This document shows positions 24,317-35,498 of a stretch of DNA of 64,000 nt, piece after piece. The notes below the pieces were generated by a model. That model had not been told where the DNA came from and did not search any database. It was given only the letters and a program-made list of their open reading frames with translations. Origin of the DNA: Eremophila alpestris peregrina. Taxonomy: Eukaryota; Chordata; Aves; Passeriformes; Alaudidae. The stretch covers positions 11,731,033 through 11,795,032 of the forward strand of contig WMCF01000015.1 in the NCBI GenBank assembly GCA_009792885.1, given 5' to 3'. The translations under genes were made by a program, and so were the position numbers. The number at the start of each line of letters is the position of its first letter. Position 1 is the first letter of the stretch.

Positions 24317-26254
24317 CTAAGATAATCTATCAATATATGAAGAGATATTAGGATGGCAAGGGCTTTTATTTTTATTGATTGATATAGAAAACACAAAAAA
24401 TAATGGGCCAGTGTTTATGGATAAGGAGGAAAGAGAGAAAGAATGTGAGAACATGCACTTGAGTGCAGATGATTAAGTGACAAGGTTATTCTAAGCTAGA
24501 AAAAACATATAGGAGAGGACTAAATGCTCTGTAACTGACAGAGAAGAAGGCCTTGCAATTAAAAAATAAACAAAAAAAAAGAGTAGAAAAAAAGAGTAGA
24601 AAACAGTAAGGGTACAATAATCATTTAAATGAATTATATGTTAGAAATAAGGAAAAAGGTACTGGACAGAATGAAAAAACAAAAATTGATATTCAAAGAA
24701 GTGCAAATTTATAGATAGATAACCACATGTGTGCATTAACCACATGAGTACATAAATTTCTGGTTAATAAATGCTGTTAAATTAACAATGGGTTACTAAT
24801 ATCAGCTGTTTCTACTGCTTCGTTTTCACTGTTGTTGTCTGGCATGGCTGGGATAATCTTTATGTGAACCAGATCTATGTAGGCTGTCCCAGGGGCTCCC
24901 AGATAAGAAATATTTACACCAATTTATTCCAAACTCTATATTTGAAATAAACCTATAAGCTGCACTATATTCCTTCTGATGCTCCTTTCTCACCCTCAAA
25001 TTTTATTGAAGTCCTGGCCATTTGAGGAGATGTGGTACAACAACAAGCAGATATATTAAGAAGAAAAATCTGTCAGATAACAATACTAAAATTCTAAACA
25101 TGTATTAGAACATGCCACAACTGACAATAACCAAGAATTGGTCCTGAGTAAGTTATTAAAAAATAAATAAAGGTAGACTTTTTGAGAAAAACCATATTTG
25201 TCTGGTTTAACATTGTCTTATAATATACTCCAGTTATAAAGTTATTAGCAGGGCACCTCCTAATACAATTTTGTGTGGCATATTGTTTTACTATTTAATG
25301 TGTGAATTTCAGTAATTCTACATTTCCAGTTTACTTCCCCAGTTTTATTTACTTTAGTCATTAATTGTTTTTTGGGTTATTTAGGTCTACAGAAATAAGT
25401 TTTCAGCACAATCTTTTTACCAGCTATAGAAAAGAGTGCAGAAAGCTTCCTCTCTGTTCTCAATCATACAGTTTTAGTAAGAGGAAGATGACAGTATAGT
25501 CTCCTAATGATAAGTCATGTAGAAACACTCACAATCTCAGGAGTGAAATGTCTTTGTTACACAGTCAGTAAATCAGGAGATGTGCAGAAGTAAGATGTGA
25601 ATGAAGCAGCTTAGGGCTTTTCTGCCAGTTTTTCTGTAGGTTCCAATATTGTCTCTTTAGTGTACATCAATGCAGAATTAGTTGTATTAATGTTAGCAAT
25701 TTTCTTTTTCTCAATGCAACTAATATAAGAATGGATGCTTTTTCTGTGTGTATGTCTGTTTATTTAATGAAAGACTCATCTCTCATGTATACCTGCTATT
25801 ATATTATTTAATTATTATAAATAATTATACCATTATAATACTCACTATTGGATGCAGGTATAGAACAAAGGTCTGAAAAGCAAAAAAAGGGAAATGTCCA
25901 CTAAAATAAAAGCATAGGGACACATATGCTGATTGCATAAATGCTCCAAAATTCATAGAGCCAAAGGAAACACATGCAGGTATATGTGCACAGCTGCTGG
26001 ATCTTTGACATTTTCATCAGATGCTGTATAGCAAAAGCATTTTTCACAAATAATTGCTTTGAGAAGTTTGCCTCCCAACATGGGAAATTTTTTCTTAAAT
26101 GTACAAAACCTACCAGTTTATATATTTTCCTTCTATGCTACCCTAACTTAGTCCAACGCCATCTAACAATTAAATTAAAAAAAAAAGAAAAGAAAGAAAA
26201 TAAGGACATTGTTACACAAAAGAGAATCATTATCTTCTACTTGATGACCTACAA
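24317..26254. other. Unique AT-rich non-coding sequence
   Basis: No gene or known transposon. It contains A-rich stretches (24565-24600) and a T/A-only run at about 25800-25840. The first half of a 161-codon plus-strand frame (from 25974) lies here. It is ordinary AT-rich sequence that happens to run into the downstream CR1, so I do not accept it as a gene. Confidence 0.55.
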
Positions 26255-26440
26255 GTTGTCTTATGAGGAGCAGCTGAGGAGTTGGGGTTGTTTAGCCTGG
26301 AAGAGGCTCACACTCAGAGCTTATCACTCTCTACAATTACCTGAAAGGAAGCTGTATCAGGATGGGCACTGCTCTCTTCTTCCAAGTAAGATGTTCTTAA
26401 TAGTGACAAAAAGTGGGAGAAAATGGATTTCTCAGGTAAC
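26255..26440 (+). mobile_element. CR1 LINE 3' UTR fragment, lacking the tail
   Basis: Wording typical of CR1 3' regions is present: CTTATGAGGAGCAGCTGAGG, then GGGGTTGTTTAGCCTGGA, then GCTTATCACTCTCTACAA, CTGAAAGGAAGCTG and TCTTCTTCCAAGTAA. It fades at about 26440 without the usual ATTCTGTGATTCT tail, so it is truncated at both ends or eroded. It supplies the C-terminal half of the spurious 161-codon frame. Confidence 0.85.
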
Positions 26441-28189
26441 GAGGCACAAAACCATTTAAGTATTTCCAGGTCACAATCAACTTTTACCTGTTAAATGAAC
26501 CCTTTATAGCTGTATTTGCATGTCAGTGAAGTAGATATTGATGTCTCTGGCAGAAACTCCAATTGTTAATGAGCAGCTGAAGTTTCCCTTTGAAACAATC
26601 CCGTTCTTAGTCATAGCAAATATCACATTTATATTGAAAATATATATTCTAGTACTGATATGGAAAACAACACTGAAAAGAGTATCATTTTTCCAGTCAC
26701 AATGAGCACTTTTAGTCCTGTTGTAGGAGCATCTAGAAACAGTGGTTCAGGTCATTGGAGACAAATTGTACAACATCTGATAGAACTATGTGGAAAAAGT
26801 TGAGAAGTTTGAAATTACTTAAATTACCTTTAGTCTTTACAGTACAATACACCTGTCTTGCAGGAGGCATGATATTTGGGGGACCTATCTACAGAGAAGA
26901 TATAGGTAAGAAATTGTGAAGTCTCAATTGAATTAAATCATGTTTAGTCAGAACAACTTAAAAATAACCAGCCACATCCTACTTAATTGTATTCTTTCTG
27001 TCAAGTTTAGAATTAAGAGGTGAAAAACCCCCATGATGGACATGAAAATACTATATGAGATAATGCAGCATCAGGTTGCAAATTAGATACTGGCAGGTGA
27101 GTGTTACTGTACCTGAAGAGACAGAGAGGTGTATTTACCCTGGAGAACCTCATTGCTCCCTAGTTCATGGAACAGTTTTTATGCTCTTCATGTACAGTGT
27201 CAACTACCAGCTGTCTTTTTTTTTCAAGTAGAAAGTCCACCCACGCTGTGGTCTCTTCCATCACCCATTCTGATGTATTGCAGAAGAGCCATCACACTCT
27301 CCAGCTCAGGTACTTTGAGCTGAAAAATTATGCACAAAACCAGAAATGACATTTTAAGACTAGAACACAGGTTCAGAAGAGACCTTGATCAAGTTGCAAA
27401 CATTTTTCTGTGAAAAGGACTGATTTCAAGCAGTATGATCACAGCCTTCTCTGCATGTCCTGACTTGAGGCCCAAGATTGTTCAGTGATACAGGTGCAGA
27501 TCGAGTCAAAGAAGATAAACAAATTACCTGTAGCAAGGAGAAACATACCCTCTGATTTGAATTCTTCATGCCTAAATAGAGAGACTATTGTAGGAAGCTT
27601 GTGCTATTAATCACCTGAATAAAATAGGTGTTAACTGGGACATGCCAGGGGAGATGAGAGACATTGTAATGGCAGAAATACTAGTGAATTCAATTATTTT
27701 GATTAATATTTGTAAAAAGAAATTTTGGGAGATGTTCTAAAAACTAATTTTAGATATTATAATGATTACCTCTTGGAATAGTTATTTTTTTTTAGATAAT
27801 TTTAAATAGAGCATCAGAACATACTGACATTTTTATTACTGAATGTCCATACTGACTAAAGTACATTCAAATTCTTCTTCCTTACAGGAATTAAAAAAAT
27901 AATTTAAAAATTTACGTACACAAATCTATAAACAAGAAGACCTCTATAAAAATTAATGATACTAGAAAAAAACCCCAAGAACCTAAAAGGAGGAGCTAAA
28001 AAGATAAAGTAGTAAATATATTATGAACATCTTTTTAAGTCCACTGTGGTAAACAAACTTATGGCATTGGTAAGCAGCAAAATAAAAAAAACCAACTCTT
28101 TAAATTAAAAGCTTAGTTTTCATAAAGTAGAATTTTTGGCTGGTTAAGGAAGACCTGAGTGTCATGAGTGCTGAAAACCTTAATGTAGA
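26441..28189. other. Unique non-coding sequence
   Basis: No recognised gene or repeat. A 42-base splice-bounded piece at 26864-26905 is listed separately. Plus-strand frames near 27129-27349 are short, overlapping and without known motifs. Confidence 0.5.
26864..26905 (+). other. Splice-bounded 42-base segment (micro-exon candidate)
   Basis: The acceptor tract ACACCTGTCTTGCAG is followed by 42 bases (a multiple of three) and then a good donor, ATAG-GTAAGA. Two frames are open; one reads GMIFGGPIYREDI after a split codon. A second CAG acceptor lies 21 bases upstream. There is no recognised protein and no neighbouring exon is seen, so it may be chance. Confidence 0.15.
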
Positions 28190-29635
28190 ATCAAGCTAAG
28201 ATCAAAAAAAGATTTAGAGAACAAGCTTGTGAAGGGCATGAAAACTAATAATAATCCTTTTCTCCAACCTATTAAAAGCAGAATATCTGGCAGAAGGTCT
28301 GCAGAGCTGATAGGTGATGGAAGTGTAATAGGAGAATGCAAAGAAGATAAGACCATGTTAGAAAAATTAAATGGGTTCTTCACATTGATACCTTTCTAAG
28401 CTACTCACCTCTAAGGAGTTTAGAAAGGTTCTCACAGTGTCTGTTTTCTTTGCAAAAAATGTACTGGAGGAGCTATCTTAAACTAAAGTGTCAGTAGAAG
28501 TGATTTTAGACCAAATAGATAAATGAATAGTAACAAATTAGCGAGACAAGATGGTATACACTCTGGGGTTTCTAAATGACTCATATATGACCTTGTAATT
28601 TGATCATAGATCTTACACAATTGCTTAAGTCAGCTTCTGTATGAGAAGAATAGAGTTAGGAAATTTTATGTCTTTTTTAAAAGATCTTTACAGGAACTTG
28701 GCAGGGGAGACACAGGACAGATGCAGGAAATTAAGAAATTGTGTGCCTGATTCTTTGCAGGTAGATTGGTAGAATAGGATTCATAGACACATAGGTAAAT
28801 ATAATAAAATGGGGGTGGGAGTAAAAATAAATTTTGTAAAGTAGATTCTGGCTCTTTAAAGGTTTTACAATAGGTAAGTATACAGGCAAGGGTGATCTTT
28901 ATCTGGTTGACACACTATGCCTGGATTTTCAAAAACTTTTGACAAGATTCTCTATAAAAGACACTTAAATAAATGTGGATTATAAAAAAAGGAACTTCCA
29001 CCTTTCTAAATACCTGAAGGAACAGGGGACTAGTAAATATATAAGGGATAGGAAAAAGGTGGGTGAAAATGATCAGTTTTAACAATAAAAGTCCCACTAT
29101 TTATGAAAGGTCGCAAAAGTTACTTGCACAAGTAACTGATTGATAAAAAGAGAAGCAACACATAAAAAGGTGTGTACATAGGAAAAAGACAAACAGAAAT
29201 TCTCACTGTCTATAAACTGAAAGTTTCTAAACCAGGCATTGTTAATCCAGAAAGTATATTTGCATCTACTCTGGATGCACCCACAAAAATGCCAGTTCAC
29301 TATTCGCTGAGATCACCCAAAACCAACCAAGTACAAACCCCAAAGAATTATTTGAGAAGAAAAACAGAACAAGGCACTATTTTACATAACATAAATAACT
29401 ATGAGAACCATTAGGTGAAACTGTAAGCTAATAGACTTAAAACAGCAAAGAAATATATTTTTTCGTTTAATGTATGACTAAATTTTGGAACTCACAGTAT
29501 AGATGGGGCACCAAAAGTTAAGTGAATTCAAAAACAAATTAACATAAATAAGTGGAAACCTATCAAGGGCTGCTAAACACTGATGAGATACTAGCTTTAG
29601 ATTAGAAATTCCCCAAAGCCACACAAAGCTATGTC
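28190..29635 (+). mobile_element. Ancient CR1-type LINE, highly diverged
   Basis: Several segments in the right order recall old CR1 elements. GAACAAGCTTGTGAAGGGCATG and AATTAAATGGGTTCTTCAC fall in the part before the RT. An RT box at about 28885-28960 can be read as LTHYAWIFKNF followed by a shifted segment. The 3' part at 29460-29590 matches old CR1 wording: TTTTGGAACTCACAG, CCAAAAGTTAAGTGAATTC, and TATCAAGGGCTGCTAAACAC. Many indels and stops are present, and the edges are approximate. The minus-strand frame at 28180-28383 is its antisense. Confidence 0.7.
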
Positions 29636-30640
29636 ATTCTATGCTTGCTATTTTTTTATGAAACGTTTTTTAAAACATTTTAAGCATTTTATTATTAACT
29701 TAAGTAGCCAACAGTACAGTCTGCTTTAAAGAAAGGGAGATAGGAATGGGTTTGGATCTTCTTCAGTCTGCTATTCCTGTGACACCAGAATGCTAAAAAC
29801 AAGTCATTGTTTCAACACATGGAACCAGCAGCTCAGGCACTGTCAATCAGTATCATACTGAAGAAGTATCATTCTTTGGTGGCTTATCTTGGTTTAAACT
29901 ATGTACAGACCTGACCAAAGTTTCTTACTTGAGATATAAACTTTTCTACAGCAAAGCTTTTGATTTTGACTTCAGACCATATGTAAATATTTTAAAATAC
30001 AGATCTAGTAATGAATATGAATTTTAATATTAATGTAAATGCTAATAATATACTTCTAATCACAAATACAAGAATAAGTGTAAATAAAAACATATATAAA
30101 GATTTCTTGTGTGTTACATAGCATAATGGAACATACATGAAGAACCTGTGAAATTATTCAATAGTCATTATGAAACCACACATAACTCAGATAAACCATT
30201 CTTTTGCCCTGGAGGTACAGAATAATTGTGGATAAGACAGCTTGCTGTTGGTGCCTACAAATACTACTTAGCAGTAACTCAATTACTGCTACTTCTTAGG
30301 CCAGTTATCTAGGGAAAAAATCAGGTTTTAACTAGAATTGAACAGAAAATATTTTAGGAACAATTACTTGCTTTCATTTTCTTGCCTGATGAAACATGTT
30401 TTAAAGCTTTGGCTGATGTAAGCAACATAAGCAGAATTGGAAGTAAATGAAAACTTAATAAAATGAAAAATGTCAAATAAGCAGAAATAAGTCCATTCAA
30501 TTGGATGAAATTTTTCATGTTTTTGAATAAGATGGAGAATCTTTGTTTTGTTTTATTATGTTTCCTTTATGGAAACAAATGTATTGAGGAAAACCTGAAT
30601 TCTTTGCGACCCAGATAATTTCCAAGACAGTATCATATAA
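29636..30640. other. Unique AT-rich non-coding sequence
   Basis: No gene or repeat recognised. Confidence 0.55.
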
Positions 30641-30738
30641 ACAACAAAACCCCAAAAAACCAACCAACAAACAAACAAAACAAAACAAAAAAACCGAACC
30701 AAAACAAAAAACCTCCAAAAATCCACCCCCCCCCAAAA
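30641..30738. repeat. A/C-rich CAAA-type simple repeat
   Basis: Runs of CCAAAA, CAACAAAC and CAAAACAAAA end in a nine-C run followed by A. The opposite-strand reading yields a low-complexity frame (30515-30778) rich in F, G, L and V that is not a gene. Confidence 0.9.
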
Positions 30739-31206
30739 AAAATCTCAGGTTTCTAGAGAAAAAGGTCCCCAAAAACAAGGTACAAAGGTGGGCTATGGGA
30801 TATCAGTTGATGATAGAATGCTAGTATTTCTTCTTAGATGGCTATGATTTTCTTCTGAGAAAATTTCATGAGTATCAAAAGACTTCCATTCATCAAAACA
30901 TTGAAATGGTGAATAAGTTCTGAGTTACTCATATGTTATTGCTTCAATACCTGCAGCTTTTGTTATAGGGATGTTAGCTTTTCCTGAATGGGAAAATCCT
31001 TGTTTCTTCATATAATCAATTTGCCTTTCTTACTCCATGTTATTTTTCATCAGTCGTCTCCAATTGATTTACAATTATTTGAGTGTCACATTTTCATTTA
31101 AATCAGTTAAACTGACTACTTCACATGAAATTTAAAAGATCAAGCGCAGAAAATAGCATGAAGAGTCTTCCAAAACACCTAAAGGCATATTAAAGTCTCT
31201 ATCAGG
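30739..31206. other. Unique non-coding sequence
   Basis: No gene or repeat recognised. A homeobox-type AT-rich segment near 31045-31125 (CAATTGATTTACAATTATTTG, AAATCAGTTAAACTGAC) could be regulatory, but nothing proves it. Confidence 0.45.
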
Positions 31207-32229
31207 TTAAAAAATCTTGAATATCCAACCTGGTGTTGAACATTTCAGGGATGGGGCATCCACAGCTTCTCTGGGAGAGCTTGTCTCACTACCTGCACAG
31301 CAAGGAATTTCTAAATCTAGCATTTTTCCATTTAAAGCTATACAAACTACAGAAAAGTGCCTTTCCAGGTCTCTTTTTGGCCCTTTTAGGTAGTGGAAGA
31401 GATCCCCCAGGAGTCTTCTCATCTCCGCCTGTATTCATTTTAATTGTCTCAGCCTGTTTTCACAGGAAGGGTGCTCTAACCCTGTTATCATTTCAAATCC
31501 TCCTCTGAACTTGCTCCAACAAGTCCATGTCCTTCTTATGTTGGAGGCCCTAGAGCTGGATGCAGTACTCCAGGTGTGGGTCTCACAAAAGAAAGGTAGA
31601 AGTTAAGAATAATCTCCCTCGACCTCCTGGTCAAGGTGCTTTTGCTGCAGCCCAGGACATGATCTCCTTCCTTGGCTACAAGCACTCATTCCTGGCTCAT
31701 GTCCACTCTCTCATCCAACACTCCCAAGTTCTTCTTGTCAAAGGCATCTCTCTTAATCAGTTCTCTGTCCAGCCTCTAATTCTGGTTAGGATTGCTCCTA
31801 CCCAGTTTCAGGACCTTGCGTGTGGCCTGGTTGAACTTCATAATGTACAGACAAGCCCACCTGTCAAGCTTGTCAAGGTTGCCTGGATACCATTCATTCT
31901 TTCCAGGATGGCAACTGCACTGCATACTTTAATGTCATGGCAGACTTGTTGAGGGTTCACTTGATCCCACTGCCCATGTCACTGTCAAAAATGTTAAACA
32001 ACCCCAGTCCTAATACTGATCCCTGCTGAACGCTACACATGGCTGGTGTCCACTTGTGCATTGAGCCATTGACTGCAACTGAATGCAGCTATCCAACCAA
32101 TTTCTTGCCCACTGAATGGCCCACCCATCAAATCCATGTCTCTCCAATTTAAAGACAAAGTGCAGGACACTGTCAAATACTTTGTACAAGTCCAGCTGGA
32201 CAACACTCAAGATGACACTCAAAGATGAC
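31207..32229 (-). mobile_element. CR1 LINE on the minus strand, RT C-terminus to partial 3' UTR
   Basis: Read on the minus strand, the copy starts in the RT at the box seen as DLYKVFDSVLHFVFK (usually DFSKAFDTVSH). It runs through GFDGWAIQWARNWLDS, the region after the active site, and the CR1 3' UTR wording (GTGAGACCCACACCTGGAGTACTGC, GGAGGATTTGAAATGATAAC, GCCAAAAAGAGACCTGG, AGAAGCTGTGGATGCCCC). It stops at about 31207 in CTGGATATTCAAGATTTTTT, about 100 bases short of the usual CR1 end. The frames at 31233-31508, 31560-31952 (plus) and 31207-31422, 32010-32231 (minus) all lie inside it. Stops make it inactive. Confidence 0.93.
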
Positions 32230-32230
32230 A

Positions 32231-32299
32231 TTTAAATTAAATGTCTCAATTTAAATTAAATGTCTCAATTTAAATTAAATGTCTCATTTAAATTAAATT
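32231..32299. repeat. 19-bp tandem repeat, about 3.6 copies
   Basis: TTTAAATTAAATGTCTCAA is at 32231-32249, 32250-32268 and 32269-32287 (one mismatch in the last), followed by a 12-base partial copy. It abuts the 5'-truncated edge of the minus-strand CR1 with no unique base between them. A small AGATGACA duplication lies at the junction. Confidence 0.93.
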
Positions 32300-32568
32300 A
32301 ACTCAAACACCAGTTGCTGTAACACTGTTGTAGGAGGCCAGAATACACCTAAAAATACTGCTGTGCAAAGTGCATGACATGCAGTATTCCCACTAGTGAG
32401 TTTTTAGGAGTGGCATGAAGACAGACATCAGAGGGTTCAGCAGATATATGATTTAACACCACTCTGTCTTGTGAGGACCAGACAAGTAAAACAAAGAAAA
32501 AAGCTAGTTTTGGTACCATGATTTCCTATTAATTTCTGGCCACAGTTGGAGGTGCTAATATTGATCTT

Positions 32569-32614
32569 GGACTTCTGTGTAATTCTAGTCCTTGACTTCT
32601 GTGAATTCTAGTCC
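32569..32614. repeat. 23-24 bp tandem duplication
   Basis: GGACTTCTGTGTAATTCTAGTCC (32569-32591) is repeated as TGACTTCTGTGAATTCTAGTCC (32593-32614), differing by a one-base indel and an end substitution. Confidence 0.85.
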
Positions 32615-33694
32615 TTAGACATCACTTTTGGTCATGAACCCAAACAAAGGAGTTGAAATCAGCAAGTTCATGCCTGGTGTCTAAGAAATTGTGTTAGAGC
32701 TTATAGAACAGCTATTTACCCCGGACTAAGGGCTGCTGATACTGGAATTTTGTTCTCCATTTCTTCAACAACTGCTGATATTAACTTGAAGCATGGAGTA
32801 AGGCTACGTACCTTGCCTTAACTTTTTCATGTGTAGATAAGTGAACTCCCATATGTTCATATCTCTAGGGGATCTGAGTTTTGTTTTGTTTTGGCTTGAT
32901 ACACCTTCTCATTTGTAACTTTTAAAATTAGCAATTTTAATTTGAGGGCGGGCAGATACAGCAACTTAAAGTACATGTGTTTTAGGATTAATAAAATTAG
33001 TTGTGTACTAAAAAATGCATTTGCTGCAGAATAAGAACTTCAGAAAAATATATAATCTATTTGATATAAGAAGTGACAAACTGGACTTTTAAGGAGAGAT
33101 CTTTCAAAAGAAAATAATTTAAGGCATTATCTATTTTTGGGCTGCATAATAAATGGGAAAACACTTGAACTGTATACTTCATTAAGAATTCACTTCTTTA
33201 ACTACCAGGATACCAGAAGAGATGCACAGCAGTTTTTTCATATTAACATTATTGTTATTTCTTAGGTTCTTCAACAAAAGAGCAGTGTTGTTTTGTCAAA
33301 ACAGAACATTAAACTAAGGATCTAGAAATCACTGGTTTAGTTACCTAAATTAAGAATGAATTGCTTATGGCACCAGTTATTGAGCAGCAGGTGTCAGAAA
33401 GCCGTATAAATTTGTAAATGAAAATTGAGCCACTCAGAGCTTCAGGAGCAGGTTTCAGAAGGTTATAAAAATAAGACAAGGCTTTAAATCCTAGATATCA
33501 TCTTATAAGTGTTTCAATTAAATTACATTTTTCAGAATTATCTATGCTGAATGGCTAGCAATAGGTGATTTCACACAGTATAACAGACCACTAATACACA
33601 AAATAGATGTACAAAAGAACATTTGGCTTGAAATTCTACTGAGATGAGGCATTTAGAATTGCCCTAGGAACATGCTGCATGAATCTAGCTGTAG

Positions 33695-33765
33695 CCAACA
33701 AGCTGAACTGCACGTGTGATGAATTAATTACTATAATTTCACTTGTAGATAGGATTCAGGGCAGA
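33695..33765. promoter_or_regulatory. Possible conserved regulatory element
   Basis: Dense transcription-factor-like motifs without repeat character are present: GCTGAACTG, an E-box CACGTG, then GATGAATTAATTACTATAATTTCAC, which contains overlapping TAATTA homeodomain cores. This composition resembles vertebrate conserved non-coding elements. Conservation itself cannot be judged from one sequence. Confidence 0.2.
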
Positions 33766-34809
33766 ACAGGGAGAAGATTATAGACAGACAATCATAGGGC
33801 TCAGGAAAAGGTTCTGAGAAAAAAAAATCCTGGTCATAAATAGAACATTGGTAAAGAAGCAGTAAAAAGTGTTCCCTTTAAGCTGACTGTATGAAAATCA
33901 GGTTGGACCAAGAACAGAGTTTTTTTGTTTACAGTACATGTGTCATGGCTCTCCCATTGGGACATACCCATATCTTCAGTCTCATTTAGTCTGTCTTTCC
34001 TGTTTATTTCTGTGCTCACGTCAGTGGTGACGCTTCACTGCTCATCTGAGTGCCTCCATCTGCCTATGAACAAGAAATCTTTCTTAAAACATTTAAAGTA
34101 CATTTCTTACTCTTTCTAAGAGAAATATTAAGTTACATGTAGGCATACATATTTGGTAGAACTTAAAAATCGGAAGCACCAGTGGCAATCTGAGATCTAC
34201 AACATTTTCTTTTTCTTTTGTTATTTTTTTTAACTTGTATGATAACAGGACTGATTTGATTTCACATGCAGTTTTAACCAGCTTAGTAATTCAGTTTTTC
34301 TCTAATTTGTTTTGAACTACAAACATAAAGGAGTAGTAAGACCTTAAATTCATCCAAAAAAACCCAAAAACACTTCAGGTCTTGTGGGATAAAAATAAGA
34401 GACATATGGGATAAATTAATAGTATCTCTCATTCTGTGATGTTGACAGCTTAAGAGTTTTCTGAGATTTGTGTCCTGCCAATGCCAAATGCATTAAGAAA
34501 AATATCACTGTGTAGGCTTTTGCTTATTTATTTACTATTTCATCTGTAGGAGAACAAATAAGAGCAGATGAGGATAAATCTGATCATCCTTAAGTCAGCT
34601 GATAATGTGCCTGAAGGACAGCACAAAAAACCTGAAGCATCAATAAACTAATGTGTACTGTATGCTCCACTTCATTTATTCAACTTACACATTCTTCAAG
34701 AATTATGCATTTGTGCAGTTATTCCCTTTCTGTTCAAATATGAATAAGTAAAAGAAGTCTAAAATCTAGATATTCTTTCTTGTCTCAGATGTTTATTTCT
34801 AGAGAAATG

Positions 34810-34862
34810 TAGCAGTGGCTGATTAATTACTTGCATAATTTGCATTTCCTTTACTAAAAAAA
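34810..34862. promoter_or_regulatory. Possible homeodomain/POU-type element
   Basis: A TAATTA core (in GCTGATTAATTACTTGC) is followed 9 bases later by ATTTGCAT, the reverse complement of the octamer ATGCAAAT. Close pairing of a homeodomain core and an octamer is typical of developmental enhancers, but both motifs are AT-rich and common in such sequence. Confidence 0.2.
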
Positions 34863-35415
34863 CTGCATGTAGTATTATTCTTTTTTATTTCAATTTTCTG
34901 ATCAAAAACATGGGTGATCAAGACCATCCAATCTGCCTTTACATGTTATAGACTTAGGTTATTCTTTTGTCTGCCAAGGAAGAATGTAGGACAGGGAAGT
35001 AACCAGTCTTCTAATCTGTTCTTTGATTGTATACTGAATTATTACTGAAGAAAAAAGATTATTGATTTGAATGCTTTTCTCTGGTTTTTTTTTCTGTATT
35101 TCTGTTCTCTAAACATATGTACACACACGCACACCTATAATTACTGCCTTTCTTTTGTTATAATGCTTTCCTCCTGGTTAAGAATTAACAGAGGCTTCTG
35201 ACTACTGGGGTTTTTTTAGCTGACTGCACACTCATTTTGACACACACACAGACACACAGTCTGGAGATTTCATTATTTCATATATCTTTTAAGAAAACGA
35301 GGCCTAACATTTGCAGGCTGACAATAAATCATTTAATTTTCATTAATTTTATGACATATGTGGTTTCTGCAATTTTAGCTCTTTCACTTATTTTTTCTTT
35401 TTGCCTTTTTTTTTT

Positions 35416-35498
35416 GTTTGTTTTTTTTTTTTNNNNNNNNNNNNNNNNNNNNNNNNNNNNNNNNNNNNNNNNNNNNNNNNNNNNNTTTTTTTTTTCCA
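35416..35498. other. Assembly gap in a T-rich tract
   Basis: Fifty-three N bases (35433-35485) are flanked on both sides by T runs, with GTTTG before the left run. The reads evidently could not resolve a long poly-T or (GTTT)n repeat. The open frames crossing it (containing X) are meaningless. Confidence 0.97.

Larger units (their letters stand above)
32300..35400. other. Unique non-coding sequence
   Basis: No recognised gene or transposon over about 3.1 kb. It contains a near-exact 23-24 bp duplication (32569-32614), two homeodomain-rich stretches (about 33690-33750 and 34810-34860, listed separately) and CA-rich bits near 35118 and 35240. Confidence 0.5.

Noticed and set aside
25974..26459. 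161-codon plus-strand open frame, longest in the window
   Set aside because: It is AT-rich unique sequence joined by chance to CR1 3' UTR wording (from about 26255). It has no domain and no splice or promoter context.
31560..31952. 130-codon plus-strand open frame
   Set aside because: It is antisense of the minus-strand CR1 at 31207-32229.
33895..33925. GGTTGGACCAAGAACAG resembling a CR1 3' end
   Set aside because: Only the first eight or nine bases match; the rest diverges at once.
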